Of a stretch of 64,000 nucleotides of DNA, positions 12,328 to 21,295 are shown one piece after another (position 1 is the stretch's first letter; every line of letters starts with the position of its first letter). The notes under the pieces are model-generated. The model searched no databases. It was not told the origin of the DNA and saw only the letters and a program-made list of their open reading frames with translations. Origin of the DNA: an uncultured Curtobacterium sp. (GTDB lineage Bacteria; Actinomycetota; Actinomycetes; Actinomycetales; Microbacteriaceae). Position numbers and translations under genes: made by a program. Location: assembly GCA_913778205.1 (NCBI GenBank), contig CAJYUW010000010.1:43043-107042 (forward strand), in the 5' to 3' direction.

Positions 12328-13075
12328 GGTGCTCCTCGTTCTGCTCCGGCGTCGTCGGTCGATCGCCGTGCTCCAACCCTACCGCGTCGACCGTGGCGCT
12401 CCGGGCATGCTCGCCGTGGGCGGACGCCTCGGTCCGGGCACGCTCGCCGGAGGCCGACGACTCGGCGTCGGCGTCGGTCGGGTCGGTGCCGGCCGAGAGG
12501 TCGTCCCAGTCCGTGATCGCGTCCCGCTGCACGGCGACGGCGCGGGCGTCGGCTGCGGCACCGGCGGTCGCGGCACCGTACTTCCGGCTCGGACCGGGCC
12601 AGGCCCGCTGCACGAACAGGACCACGACGCCGAGCAGCACGGCCAGCACGCCGCCGACGATCCCGACGGCCGGCCAGCCCGTGACGTCGACCGAGGACAC
12701 CACACGCCGCACACCGCCGAGGTCACTCACCCCGGCGACCTCGCCGATCGCCCCGCGGGCCGCCGCGACCGGGTCACGCAGCGCGGACACCCCGGTGACC
12801 ACGACGGCGACGCCGAGCAGGAGCTCGATGACGGCGAGCACGACGCGCACGCCACGCCCGGCGATCGTCATCGCGAGGAAGAGCGCCAGGCTCGCGATCG
12901 CGAGGGCCGTGTACTGCGGCACGGTCTTCGAGCCGTCCGCCGTGACCGACGTGACCACCGCGGATCCCGCACGGAGGTGCACCGTGAACCACGTCTGCGT
13001 CCAGGACAGCATCACGATCCCGGCGACGACGAGCCCGGCGACCACCACGAGCGGTCGGGAGCGGCGGAGCGTCAC
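12314..13075 (-). CDS. trp-region conserved membrane protein (TIGR02234-like)
   Basis: A 253-residue protein with four hydrophobic segments: near residues 8-27, 58-78, 84-104 and 140-165. The long hydrophilic tail is rich in Ala, Asp, Glu and Arg. Members of this family sit directly after trpE in actinobacteria and are of unknown function. Start GTG at 13075 overlaps the trpE stop by GTGA. Confidence 0.85.
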   Translation of the reverse strand: MTLRRSRPLVVVAGLVVAGIVMLSWTQTWFTVHLRAGSAVVTSVTADGSKTVPQYTALAIASLALFLAMTIAGRGVRVVLAVIELLLGVAVVVTGVSALRDPVAAARGAIGEVAGVSDLGGVRRVVSSVDVTGWPAVGIVGGVLAVLLGVVVLFVQRAWPGPSRKYGAATAGAAADARAVAVQRDAITDWDDLSAGTDPTDADAESSASGERARTEASAHGEHARSATVDAVGLEHGDRPTTPEQNEEHREQH

Positions 13076-14601
13076 GAGCGCACCTCGCGCATCCGGTTGG
13101 CCGTCGCGACCGCACGGAGCGGCGCCGCCGCCTTGTTGACGGCCTCGGTGTGCTCGGTCGCGGGGTCGGAGTCCGCGACGAGCCCGGCCCCGGCCTGCAC
13201 CCGGGCGACCCCGTCCTGGATGAGGGCGGTGCGGATCGCGATGGCGAGGTCGGCGTCCCCGGCGAAGTCGAAGTAGCCCACGACGCCGGCGTAGGCGCCG
13301 CGCTTCGCGGGCTCCAGCTCGTCGATGATCTCGAGTGCACGCGGCTTCGGCGCGCCCGAGAGCGTGCCGGCCGGGAACGTCGCCCGGAACACATCGATCG
13401 CGGACGCGTCCGGTCGGACCGCACCCTCGACGCTCGACACGAGGTGCATGATGTGGCTGAACCGCTCGACGGTCATGAACTCGGTGACCGCGACGGTGCC
13501 GGGCTCGCACACCTTCTGCAGGTCGTTGCGGGCGAGGTCGACGAGCATGAGGTGCTCGGCGCGCTCCTTCGGGTCCTCGAGGAGGTCCTCTCCGAAGCGG
13601 ACGTCCTCCTCCGGGGTGGCGCCGCGCGGACGGGACCCGGCGATCGGGTGCGTGATCGCCCGGCCGGCCTGCACCTTCACGAGTGCCTCCGGCGAGGCCC
13701 CGACGATCCAGAACGGGTCGTCCTGCACGTCGCGGAGCGCGAGGAAGTACATGTACGGGCTCGGGTTGAGCATGCGCAGGACCCGGTACACGTCGAGCGG
13801 GTCCGCCGTGACGTCGTGGTCGAACCGCTGCGAGATCACGACCTGGAAGACGTCGCCGTCCCGGATGAAGTCCTTCGACCGCTCGACCGCCGCCATGTAC
13901 GCGTCCGGGGTGGACCGGTGGGTCGGCGTCGGCTCCGCGATGTCGAACGCCTCGGCGACCGTCGCGACGGTCGGCTGGACGAGGTCGCCCTGCATCCGGT
14001 CGAGGCGGGCCTGCGCGTCCGCCCACATCGCGTCGGCGTCGTCCGTGCCGTCGTTGAGCACGCTCGCGACGAGCAGGACCAGGCCGGTCCGGTGGTCGAG
14101 CGCCGCCAGCTCGGAGACGAACGCCAGGGCCTGACCGGGGACCTCGAAGTCGGCCGCGGGCACGTTCGGCAGGTGCTCGAGCTGCCGGACGGCCTCCCAC
14201 CCGATGAACCCGACCGTCCCGCCGACGAGCGGCGGCGTGCCCGGGACCCGCGGGGTGCGCCAGCGCTCGTGCAGCCGGGCGAGTACCTCGAGCGGCTGCC
14301 CGTCGAGGGAGTCGACGGCGCGGGACGCCGGGATGCCGGTGTCGATCCAGGCGGCACGGTCGCCGTCCTGCGTGAGGACGCCGAAGCTCCGCACGCCGAC
14401 GAACGACCAGCGGGACCACAGGCCGCCCTGCCCCGCCGACTCGAGCAGGAACGACCCCGGACGACCGTCGGCGAGCTTGCGGTACACGCCGACGGGGGTC
14501 TCGCTGTCGGCGAAGAGCGCGCGGACCACGGGCACGACGCGGTGGTCGGCGAGCAGCTTGTCGAACTCCTCGCGGACGGTGGTGTGCGGCTGGTCGGTCA
14601 T
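13072..14601 (-). CDS. trpE: anthranilate synthase component I
   Basis: Converts chorismate and ammonia to anthranilate, the first committed step of tryptophan synthesis. 509 residues from the ATG at 14601, which overlaps the hisI stop (ATGA). The chorismate-binding domain carries SPYMYFL, IAGSRPRGATPEED, DLARNDLQKV, HLVSSVEG and FPAGTLSGAPK. The early LLES (feedback-inhibition) motif is recognisable as FLLESAGQGG near residue 54, so product inhibition by tryptophan is expected. The glutaminase partner TrpG is not in this window. Confidence 0.96.
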   Translation of the reverse strand: MTDQPHTTVREEFDKLLADHRVVPVVRALFADSETPVGVYRKLADGRPGSFLLESAGQGGLWSRWSFVGVRSFGVLTQDGDRAAWIDTGIPASRAVDSLDGQPLEVLARLHERWRTPRVPGTPPLVGGTVGFIGWEAVRQLEHLPNVPAADFEVPGQALAFVSELAALDHRTGLVLLVASVLNDGTDDADAMWADAQARLDRMQGDLVQPTVATVAEAFDIAEPTPTHRSTPDAYMAAVERSKDFIRDGDVFQVVISQRFDHDVTADPLDVYRVLRMLNPSPYMYFLALRDVQDDPFWIVGASPEALVKVQAGRAITHPIAGSRPRGATPEEDVRFGEDLLEDPKERAEHLMLVDLARNDLQKVCEPGTVAVTEFMTVERFSHIMHLVSSVEGAVRPDASAIDVFRATFPAGTLSGAPKPRALEIIDELEPAKRGAYAGVVGYFDFAGDADLAIAIRTALIQDGVARVQAGAGLVADSDPATEHTEAVNKAAAPLRAVATANRMREVRS

Positions 14602-14981
14602 CGCAGGGCCTCCGGGGCGGTCGCCGTGACGGGCGAGAGCGGGTCGACGTCGAAGCAGGCGTGCGCGCCGGTGTGGCACGCGGCGCCCACCTGCTGCACG
14701 GTCACGAGCAGGGTGTCGTCGTCGCAGTCCAGGGCGGCGGCGCGCACGTACTGCGCGTGTCCGGACGTGTCGCCCTTGCGCCAGTACTCCTGCCGCGAGC
14801 GGGACCAGAAGGTCACCCGCCCCTCGGTCAGGGTGCGGCGGAGGGCCTCCCGGTCCATGTAGCCGAGCATGAGGACGTCCTTCGACGTCTCCTCCTGCAC
14901 GATGGCGGGGAGCAGGCCGTCCGCACCGAAGCGCACGCGGTCGAGGACCGCGTCGGTGCTGGCGTTGGTGCTGTCGGTCAT
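14598..14981 (-). CDS. hisI: phosphoribosyl-AMP cyclohydrolase
   Basis: Opens the purine ring of PR-AMP in step 3 of histidine synthesis. 127 residues with the classic core VTFWSRSRQEYWRKG, Asp-rich metal site LDCDDDTLL and zinc cysteines in VGAACHTGAHACF. The monofunctional form, with HisE encoded separately. The ATG at 14981 has AGGAGC close upstream and a TAGGCT -10-like box 9 nt upstream, so it may lead the hisI-trpE transcript. Confidence 0.97.
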   Translation of the reverse strand: MTDSTNASTDAVLDRVRFGADGLLPAIVQEETSKDVLMLGYMDREALRRTLTEGRVTFWSRSRQEYWRKGDTSGHAQYVRAAALDCDDDTLLVTVQQVGAACHTGAHACFDVDPLSPVTATAPEALR

Positions 14982-14990
14982 GAGGCTCCT

Positions 14991-14996
14991 AGCCTA
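14991..14996 (-). promoter_or_regulatory. possible -10 box for hisI-trp operon
   Basis: TAGGCT on the minus strand, 9 nt before the hisI ATG and just beyond the hairpin that follows hisF. This would give a very short leader. No clear -35 match. Confidence 0.4.
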
Positions 14997-15032
14997 CGGC
15001 GTGGCGCGGAGCGTCACGCGGAGTGTGGAGAA

Positions 15033-15078
15033 CCGGACGGGAGGCCCGTGACGGCGCCGCCACGGGCCTCCCGTCCGG
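15033..15078. terminator. 18-bp perfect hairpin between hisF and hisI
   Basis: An uninterrupted 18-bp stem (15033-15050 with 15061-15078) and a 10-nt loop, 13 nt past the hisF stop. It is likely to end or weaken hisEGF transcription. Its core CGGGAGGCCCG makes it a member of the dispersed palindrome family also seen at 52041 and 63899. Confidence 0.7.
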
Positions 15079-15090
15079 CACCCGGTCGGC

Positions 15091-15936
15091 TCAGCGGACG
15101 AGCTGGCCCGCGGCGCGCAGCGCCGTCTTGACGTCGCCGATCGTCATCTCGCCCCGGTGGAACACGCTGGCGGCGAGGACCGCGTCCGCGCCCGCCTCGA
15201 CGGCCGGGGCGAAGTGGTCGAGGTTCCCCGCGCCGCCCGAGGCGATCACCGGCACCGACGCGATCGCGCGCACCGCGGCCACGAGCTCGAGGTCGAACCC
15301 GCTCTTCGTGCCGTCGGCGTCGATGGAGTTGACGAGCAGCTCCCCCGCGCCGCGCTCGACGGCCTCGCGGGCCCAGGCGAGTGCGTCGAGGTCGGACTCG
15401 GTGCGGCCGCCGTGCGTCGTGACGACGAACCCGGAGGGCATGCGGTCGGAGCGCTTGACGTCGAGCGACAGCACGACGGCCTGCGCGCCGAACCGGTCGG
15501 CGATCTCGCCGACGAGCTCGGGGCGGGCGATCGCGGCGCTGTTCACGCCGACCTTGTCCGCGCCGCACTGCTGCAACCGCGCGACGTCGCCGACGCTCCG
15601 GATCCCGCCGCCGACCGTCAGCGGGATGAACACCTGCTCGGCCGTGCGGGTCACCGTGTCGTACATCGTCGCGCGGTTCTCGACCGTCGCGCCGACGTCC
15701 AGGAACGTCAGCTCGTCCGCGCCCTGCGCGTAGTACCGGGCCGCGAGCTCGACCGGGTCGCCGGCGTCCTGCAGGTCGAGGAAGTTCACACCCTTCACGA
15801 CCCGTCCGCCCTGGACGTCGAGGCACGGGATCACTCGGACGGCGACGCCGCCCTCGCGCGTCGGCGTTCCGGGGAGGCCGCCCGGCCCCGCGGCGTCGCC
15901 GGGCCCCGTTGCGTCGCCGGACCCTGCCGTGCTCAC
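15091..15936 (-). CDS. hisF: imidazole glycerol phosphate synthase, cyclase subunit
   Basis: With HisH, turns PRFAR and ammonia into imidazole glycerol phosphate and AICAR. TIM barrel with the catalytic Asp in [16 protein letters not shown] and in [12 protein letters not shown]. At 281 residues it has an N-terminal extension of about 30 residues rich in Gly, Ala, Asp and Pro before the usual start. The family's normal start position is a GTC here, so translation must begin upstream. The GTG at 15936 overlaps the hisG stop by GTGA and is the only fitting start. Confidence 0.94.
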   Translation of the reverse strand: MSTAGSGDATGPGDAAGPGGLPGTPTREGGVAVRVIPCLDVQGGRVVKGVNFLDLQDAGDPVELAARYYAQGADELTFLDVGATVENRATMYDTVTRTAEQVFIPLTVGGGIRSVGDVARLQQCGADKVGVNSAAIARPELVGEIADRFGAQAVVLSLDVKRSDRMPSGFVVTTHGGRTESDLDALAWAREAVERGAGELLVNSIDADGTKSGFDLELVAAVRAIASVPVIASGGAGNLDHFAPAVEAGADAVLAASVFHRGEMTIGDVKTALRAAGQLVR

Positions 15937-16772
15937 AGCCGGGCCGCGTGGATCGAGCTGACGAGGATGGCGCGCGCGCCGAGCTCGTACAGCGAGTCCA
16001 TGATCTGGTTCATGTCCGACCGCGGGATCATCACGCGGACCGCCGACCAGTCGCGCCCGTGCAGCGGCGACACCGTCGGGGACTCCATGCCGGAGGCGAT
16101 CGCCGTGGCGTCGGGCACGAGCGCCGTGGGGATGTCGTAGTCGAGCATCACGTAGCCGCGCGCGACGAGCACGCCGTGCAGCCGACGGCGGAGGACGTCG
16201 ATGCCCGGGCGGGCCTCGTCGGTGGCGATGAGGACGGCAGTGGACTCGAGGATGACCGGACCGAAGATCTCGAGCCCGGCCTGCCGCAGGGTGCTGCCGG
16301 TCGAGACGACGTCGGCGACCGCGTCCGCGACGCCGAGGCGGACCGCGCTCTCCACGGCACCGTCGAGCTTCACGAGCGTCGACGTCACGCCGTGCTTCGC
16401 GAGGAAGTCCCCCACGAGGCCGGGGTAGCTCGTCGCGACCCGGACGCCCTCGAGGTCCTGCAGCGATGCGAAGCGGCCGGGCGTCCCCGCGAACCGGAAC
16501 GTCGAGCCGGCGAAGTCGAGCGCGTCGACCTCGTGCGCCTCCGACCCGGAGTCGAGCAGCAGGTCGCGGCCGGTGATGCCGACGTCGAGCGCACCCGAGC
16601 CGACGTAGGTCGCGATGTCACGCGGACGGAGGAAGAAGAACTCGACCCCGTTCCGCTCGTCGATCAGGTGCAGGGCCTTCGGGTCGCGGCGACCGGCGTA
16701 CCCGGCCTCCCGCAGCATCTCGGAGGCGGTCTCGGACAGGGAGCCCTTGTTGGGCACGGCGATGCGGAGCAT
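15933..16772 (-). CDS. hisG: ATP phosphoribosyltransferase (long form)
   Basis: First enzyme of histidine synthesis, joining ATP and PRPP; normally feedback-inhibited by histidine. At 279 residues it is the long form with a C-terminal ACT-like regulatory domain (from about residue 210), so HisZ is not needed. Landmarks: [12 protein letters not shown] at the start, [10 protein letters not shown] and [10 protein letters not shown] (PRPP loop). It lies 46 nt after hisE. Confidence 0.96.
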   Translation of the reverse strand: MLRIAVPNKGSLSETASEMLREAGYAGRRDPKALHLIDERNGVEFFFLRPRDIATYVGSGALDVGITGRDLLLDSGSEAHEVDALDFAGSTFRFAGTPGRFASLQDLEGVRVATSYPGLVGDFLAKHGVTSTLVKLDGAVESAVRLGVADAVADVVSTGSTLRQAGLEIFGPVILESTAVLIATDEARPGIDVLRRRLHGVLVARGYVMLDYDIPTALVPDATAIASGMESPTVSPLHGRDWSAVRVMIPRSDMNQIMDSLYELGARAILVSSIHAARL

Positions 16773-16818
16773 CAGGTGGTCTGCTTTCTGGAAGAGGTGT
16801 GGACGACTGATCGGGCGA

Positions 16819-17082
16819 TCAGAGATGTCGCCACACGTCCGCCGGGGTGAACCCCTTCGCGACCATGAGCACCTGGAGGTGGTAGATCAGCTGCGAGATC
16901 TCCTCCGAGGTGCGCTCGTCGCCCTCGTACTCGGCCGCCATCCAGACCTCGGCGGCCTCTTCCACGATCTTCTTGCCGATCTGGTGCACGCCGGCGTCCA
17001 GTTCGGCGACGGTGCCGGAGCCCTCGGGGCGCGTGCGCGCCTTCTCTGTCAGCTCCGCGAACAGGTCGTCGAACGTCTTCAC
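16819..17082 (-). CDS. hisE: phosphoribosyl-ATP diphosphatase
   Basis: Hydrolyses PR-ATP to PR-AMP, step 2 of histidine synthesis. 87 residues, the standard length, with the all-alpha MazG-like core [14 protein letters not shown] and [14 protein letters not shown]. The GTG at 17082 is preferred because the next residues [10 protein letters not shown] match the family start. A TAGCCT -10 box lies exactly 7 nt upstream, indicating a leaderless mRNA. A GTG at 17241 overlapping the rpe stop is in the same open frame and would add a 53-residue repeat-rich extension; I consider this less likely. Confidence 0.93.
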   Translation of the reverse strand: MKTFDDLFAELTEKARTRPEGSGTVAELDAGVHQIGKKIVEEAAEVWMAAEYEGDERTSEEISQLIYHLQVLMVAKGFTPADVWRHL

Positions 17083-17089
17083 GGGGACC

Positions 17090-17095
17090 AGGCTA
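17090..17095 (-). promoter_or_regulatory. leaderless -10 box of hisE
   Basis: TAGCCT on minus, separated by 7 nt from the hisE GTG, placing the transcription start at the start codon. There is no Shine-Dalgarno sequence. Confidence 0.6.
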
Positions 17096-17156
17096 CCGTC
17101 CTGCGGGGACCCTGCGGACGCACCGTCCGGACGGGAGGCCCGGATCGCCTCCGCCA

Positions 17157-17228
17157 CGCCGGTCGCGTCCACCGCGCCGGTCGCGTCCACCGCGCCGGTC
17201 GCGTCCACCACGCCGGTCGCGTCCGCCG
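17157..17228. repeat. four 18-nt tandem repeats between rpe and hisE
   Basis: Four near-identical 18-nt units (CGCCGGTCGCGTCCACCG type) directly after the rpe stop, next to a GGGAGGCCCGG half-palindrome at 17131-17141. The period is a multiple of three and the hisE frame stays open through it. Confidence 0.75.
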
Positions 17229-17237
17229 ACGCGCCGG

Positions 17238-17897
17238 TCACGCGCGGGCCGCCGCGGCTGCCTCGCGCAGGTCGGCGATGCGCTGCGCGGGCTCGCCGCC
17301 GTACACGGCCGAGCCCGCCACGAGGGTGTCGGCGCCGCTCCGCACGGCCTCGGGCACGGTGTCGACCGCGATGCCGCCGTCGACCTCGAGCCAGACGTCG
17401 AGGCCGGACGCGTCGACGGCCGCCCGGGCATCGGCGAGCTTCGGCATGACGGAGGGCATGAACGCCTGCCCGCCGAACCCGGGCTCGACGGTCATGAGCA
17501 GGATCATGTCGTAGGCGTCGAGGTGGTGCAGCACCTGGGTGATCGGGGTGCCGGGCTTCACGGCGACGGCGGCGCGGGCCCCGTTCGACCGGATCGCCGC
17601 GGCGGTGGCGACCGGGTCGGCTGCCGCCTCGAAGTGGAAGGTGACGCTCGACGCGCCGGTCTCGGCGTACTTCGGAGCCTCGGTGTCGGCGTCCGTGATC
17701 ATCAGGTGCACGTCGAGCGGCACCGGGGAGACCTCCTGCAGGCGCTGCACGATCGGCAGGCCGAGGGTGAGGTTCGGCACGAAGTGGTTGTCCATCACGT
17801 CGACGTGCACGAGGTCGGCCGTCTCGATGCGGTGCAGCTCGCGCTCGAGGTTCGCGAAGTCGGCGGACAGGATGCTCGGCGAGATGCGGATCGTCAC
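17238..17897 (-). CDS. rpe: ribulose-phosphate 3-epimerase
   Basis: Interconverts ribulose 5-phosphate and xylulose 5-phosphate in the pentose phosphate pathway. 219 residues; metal and catalytic residues in [41 protein letters not shown] and EVDGGI. The GTG at 17897 follows a TAGGGT box by 6 nt, so it is probably leaderless. Downstream of rsmB but separated by about 600 bp of repeats. Confidence 0.96.
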   Translation of the reverse strand: MTIRISPSILSADFANLERELHRIETADLVHVDVMDNHFVPNLTLGLPIVQRLQEVSPVPLDVHLMITDADTEAPKYAETGASSVTFHFEAAADPVATAAAIRSNGARAAVAVKPGTPITQVLHHLDAYDMILLMTVEPGFGGQAFMPSVMPKLADARAAVDASGLDVWLEVDGGIAVDTVPEAVRSGADTLVAGSAVYGGEPAQRIADLREAAAAARA

Positions 17898-17903
17898 CCG
17901 CCA

Positions 17904-17909
17904 ACCCTA
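17904..17909 (-). promoter_or_regulatory. leaderless -10 box of rpe
   Basis: TAGGGT on minus, 6 nt before the rpe GTG. Confidence 0.6.
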
Positions 17910-18039
17910 CCGGCGCGGCGTCGGCCTGCCCGATCGGCGGTGTCGCCCCGGCTGGCGCTCGCTCGGTCGTCGCCGTAGCCGTCGCCGTGGCCGTGGCGTC
18001 GTTGCGCCGTTGCCGTTGCCCGCGGTCGCTGTGCCGTTG

Positions 18040-18420
18040 CCGAACGACACTGCCGTCGTCGTCCGACCGCGTCCCCGTCGTCCGTTGCACGCGCACGAGG
18101 CCCGCGCACGCAACCAACGACACCGCCGCCGTCGAACCACAGCAGTCCCGTCGTTCCTTGCACGCGCTCGATGCCTGCTCGCACAACCGTCCGCGCGCGC
18201 AACCAACGACACCGCCGTCGTTGAACGACAGCGGTCACGTCGCCCGTTGCACGCGCACGATGCCCGCACGCACAACCGCCCGCGCGCGCAACCAACGACA
18301 CCGCCGTCGTCGAACCACAGCAGTCCCGTCGCCCCTTGCACGCGCACGATGCTTGCACGCACAACCGCCCGCGCACGCAACCAACGACACCGCCGCCGTC
18401 GAACGACAGCGGTTACGTCG
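18040..18420. repeat. 89-nt tandem repeat array
   Basis: Exact 89-nt spacing: units begin at 18111, 18200, 18289 and 18378 (last partial), each starting CAACCAACGACACCGCC. A shortened copy lacking about 14 nt precedes them at 18040-18110. The core on plus is GTCGAACGACAGCGG, then GTCG, then TTGCACGCGCA. A related array lies at 24522-24687 on the other strand. Confidence 0.85.
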
Positions 18421-18496
18421 TACAGAGGCGACGCCCCGGACGACCACCCCGCCCGGACGCTCAGCCCTCCCGAACGACCGGACCGCGCCGCCGCGC

Positions 18497-20257
18497 TCAG
18501 CCCACGCGGCGGAACAGCGCCACGAACATGGCGTCGGTGCCGATCCGGTGCGGCCACAACTGCGCGACGGGCCCGTCCGCCACCTGCGGGTCCCGCACGG
18601 CCACGGACCGCACGACCCCGGCGGTGTCGAGCTGTTCGAGCACCCCGGGGTGTCGCTCGAGCACCGCGTCGACCTGCCCGCGCGTCTCCGCGAGGTGCGG
18701 CGAGCACGTCACGTACGCCAGGGTCCCGCCGGGTGCGAGGACCCGTACGGCGGCGTCGAGCAACTCTGCCTGGAGTGCTGCGAGTTCGGGGACGTCCTCC
18801 GGCTGCTTCCGCCACCGGGCCTCGGGTCGGCGGCGGAGCGCACCGAGTCCGGTGCACGGGGCGTCGAGCAGGACGCGGTCGTACTGCACGCCTGCGCCGT
18901 CACGCCCGAAGCGCCGACCGTCGCCCTCGACCACGGTCACTCCGTCGCCGAAGCCCGCAAGCGCCTTGCGCACGAGTCCGGCGCGCGCGGGCACGAGTTC
19001 GTTGGCGACCAGGTGCGCACCGGCGACCTCCGCCTCCGCTGCGAGCAGTGCCGCCTTGCCGCCGGGCCCGGCGCACATGTCGAGCCACCGCTCCCCCGGT
19101 CGCACGGCGGACGACCGGCTGAGCGCGAGGGCGGTCAGTTGCGAGCCCTCGTCCTGGACGCGGAGTCGTCCCGCGGCGACCCCCGGCACGCGGGCGGGGT
19201 CGCCGGACACGCCGCGGATGCCGGTCGGCGAGACCGGGAGCGCGTCCGACGCGGTCGGGACGGGAGGCACGGTGCCGCTCTCCGCGTCGGCCGCCTGCGC
19301 ATCGTCGGGACCGTCCGGTCGGTCGGCTGCCGACCCGTCCTCGGTGCCGTCCGGTCGGTCGGCTGCCGACCCGTCCCCGGCGCCGTCCGGTCGGTCGGCC
19401 GTCGGCCCCTCCTCGGAGCCGCCCGGGCCGTCGGCCGTCGGCCCGTCGCCGGTGCCCTTCGGTCGGTCAGCCGTCGGCTCGTCGTCGGCGCCGTCCGAGC
19501 GGTCGGCCGTCGGCGCATCGGCGATGACTCCTGCGCGGTCGACCTCCGCTGCGTCGGTGCCTTCCCCACGGTCGACCTCTCCCGCGTCGGTGCCCGTCGT
19601 CGGCGTCGTGGCGCTGGCGACGTCCTCGTCGGTCGCGCGCCCCGGCAGCGCGACGAGCTGGACACGGGGCGCGACGTTGTCGGCCGCCAGCAGCGCCGCG
19701 AGCTCGTCGCGGGAGCGTTCTGCGGCGAGGGCGTCCCGCAGCGCGGACACCACCCACGTCGGGTGCGACCAGCGGACGGCGAGGAGCGCGTCACCTCCGC
19801 GACCCTCGGTGACGGCAGCGTCCCACTCAGCGTCGGTCCGCGCGGCGACCTTCCGCAGCACGGCGTTGACGAAGCCGGTGGCGCGGCGGGCACCGACCTC
19901 TCGAGCGAGCTCGACGGTCGCGGAGACCGCCGCGTGCGTCGGCGTGCGCATGCCGAGGAGCTGGTGGGTGCCGAGGCGCATCACGTCGAGGACGTCCGCC
20001 TCGATGTTGTCGACCCGACGCCCGGAGGCGATGCCGACGATCGCGTCGTAGCGGCCGAGCATCCGGATCGACCCGTAGGTCAGCTCGGTCGCGAACGCGG
20101 CGTCGCGGGCGCTCAGACCCGCGCGACGGATGCGTGCGGGCAGCAGCAGGTTGGCGTAGGCGTCGTCGACCTGCACGGCGCGGAGTACGTCGTAGGCGAC
20201 CCGTCGGGCCGAGATCGGGCGCGGTCCGCGTCTGCGCTGGGCTCCGGCGGCGCTCAC
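18497..20257 (-). CDS. rsmB: 16S rRNA m5C967 methyltransferase, with repeat insert
   Basis: S-adenosylmethionine-dependent methylation of C967 in 16S rRNA. The N-terminal NusB-like RNA-binding domain (residues ~15-150) is followed by the Rossmann methyltransferase domain (after ~345) with DMCAGPGGKAALL, the catalytic cysteine motif DAPCTGLG and the second cysteine in VTCSPH. At 586 residues it is over 100 longer than usual. The excess is a low-complexity acidic linker (about residues 213-345) containing roughly six 12-residue repeats of the ADRPDGxxDGxA type. The GTG at 20257 overlaps the fmt stop by GTGA. Confidence 0.95.
   Translation of the reverse strand: MSAAGAQRRRGPRPISARRVAYDVLRAVQVDDAYANLLLPARIRRAGLSARDAAFATELTYGSIRMLGRYDAIVGIASGRRVDNIEADVLDVMRLGTHQLLGMRTPTHAAVSATVELAREVGARRATGFVNAVLRKVAARTDAEWDAAVTEGRGGDALLAVRWSHPTWVVSALRDALAAERSRDELAALLAADNVAPRVQLVALPGRATDEDVASATTPTTGTDAGEVDRGEGTDAAEVDRAGVIADAPTADRSDGADDEPTADRPKGTGDGPTADGPGGSEEGPTADRPDGAGDGSAADRPDGTEDGSAADRPDGPDDAQAADAESGTVPPVPTASDALPVSPTGIRGVSGDPARVPGVAAGRLRVQDEGSQLTALALSRSSAVRPGERWLDMCAGPGGKAALLAAEAEVAGAHLVANELVPARAGLVRKALAGFGDGVTVVEGDGRRFGRDGAGVQYDRVLLDAPCTGLGALRRRPEARWRKQPEDVPELAALQAELLDAAVRVLAPGGTLAYVTCSPHLAETRGQVDAVLERHPGVLEQLDTAGVVRSVAVRDPQVADGPVAQLWPHRIGTDAMFVALFRRVG
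19290..19510. repeat. 36-nt in-frame repeats inside rsmB
   Basis: About six imperfect 36-nt units (CCGTCCGGTCGGTCGG-containing on plus) encode the 12-residue acidic repeats in the RsmB linker. The period preserves the reading frame. Confidence 0.8.
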
Positions 20258-21189
20258 GCGAGGACCTTCCCGTCGAGCGCGCCGAGGCCCCGTGCCCAGG
20301 CCGCGGCGTCCATCGCTTTCTTGCCGGCGGGCTGCACCTCGGTGAGCACGAGCGGGTCGTCGGCCGTCCCGACCAGCAGGCGACCGTCGACCAGGCCGAG
20401 CGCGCCGGGGGCGAGGTGCGGGGCGGAGGAGGCCGTGCCTCCCGGCCGCAGCGCGCTGCGGAGCAGCTTGACGCGGGTGTCGCCCAGGAGGGCGAACGCG
20501 CCGGGCTCGGGCGTGACGCCGCGGATGCGGGCGTGGACGCGGACGGCGGGCTCGTCGAAGACGACGTGCGCGTCGTCGACGGTGGGCTTCGGCGCGAGGG
20601 TGACGTCACCCGTCTGCTCGGTGGCCACGGCGGTGCCGGCGGCGAGGTCGTCGACCACCTGGGCCACGACCTCCGCACCGGTCTCCGCCATCGCCGCGAG
20701 GACGTCACCGCTGGTGGCGTCGGGGTCGATCGCGAACGGCTCGGAGGCGTACACCGGACCGGCGTCGAGGGCCTCGGCGAGCTGGAAGACCGTGGCGGCC
20801 GTCTCGGTGTCGCCGGCCATCACCGCGCGCTGCACGGGGGCGGCGCCGCGGTACGCGGGCAGGTCGGAGAAGTGCAGGTTGACCCAGCCGAGCCGAGGTG
20901 CCTCGAGCGCGGGACGGCGGAGGAGCGCCCCGTAGGCGACGATCACGCCGAGGTCGGGCGCGAGGGCGGCGAGCTGCGCCGTGACCGCGTCGTCGACCCG
21001 GGACGCCTCGATGACGGGGAATCCGAGTTCCTCGGCGACCTGCGCGACCGGGGTCGGGGTGAGGACGCGCTTGCGGCCCTGCGGCGTCGCGGGGCGGGTG
21101 AGCACCGCGACGATCTCGTGGTCGGACGCCGCGAGTCGGCGGAGGGTGGGGACGGCCGCAGCGGGGCTGCCGGCGACGACGAGACGCAT
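20254..21189 (-). CDS. fmt: methionyl-tRNA formyltransferase
   Basis: Formylates initiator Met-tRNA using 10-formyl-tetrahydrofolate. 311 residues from the ATG at 21189; a second in-frame ATG three codons earlier (21198) is possible and neither has a strong ribosome-binding site. Landmarks: MRLVVAGSPAAAVPTL, VVAYGALLRRPAL, and the catalytic region LHFSDLPAYRGAAPVQRA (HxSxLPxxRG), then TGAEV. The C-terminal OB-like domain is present. Overlaps rsmB. Confidence 0.96.
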   Translation of the reverse strand: MRLVVAGSPAAAVPTLRRLAASDHEIVAVLTRPATPQGRKRVLTPTPVAQVAEELGFPVIEASRVDDAVTAQLAALAPDLGVIVAYGALLRRPALEAPRLGWVNLHFSDLPAYRGAAPVQRAVMAGDTETAATVFQLAEALDAGPVYASEPFAIDPDATSGDVLAAMAETGAEVVAQVVDDLAAGTAVATEQTGDVTLAPKPTVDDAHVVFDEPAVRVHARIRGVTPEPGAFALLGDTRVKLLRSALRPGGTASSAPHLAPGALGLVDGRLLVGTADDPLVLTEVQPAGKKAMDAAAWARGLGALDGKVLA

Positions 21190-21215
21190 GGGGTCCATCG
21201 TCCCACGACCGCGCT

Positions 21216-21294
21216 GGCCGGCATCACGCCCGGGTGCGGGGACGGCGGTGTCCCGTCCCCGCGGGCCGGCAACACGCCCGGGTGCGGGGACGGC
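21216..21294. repeat. 31-nt direct repeat upstream of fmt
   Basis: Two copies (21216-21246 and 21264-21294) differing at one base, 48 nt apart, in the divergent gap between fmt and the DUF4383 gene. Confidence 0.65.
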
Positions 21295-21295
21295 C

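Larger units (their letters stand above)
17898..18496. other. 599-bp repeat-filled rsmB-rpe intergenic region
   Basis: Holds the rpe promoter (17904-17909) and a tandem repeat array (18040-18420). Open frames run through in several frames on both strands because the repeats lack stops. None has a family resemblance or a ribosome-binding site, so I call no gene. Confidence 0.75.

Noticed and set aside
18040..18420. CRISPR array
   Set aside because: Units of 89 nt are repeated along their whole length without unique spacers, and no cas genes are near.
17907..18857. Cys-rich open frames in the repeat array
   Set aside because: Open in several frames on both strands because the 89-nt units lack stops; no start context and no family resemblance.
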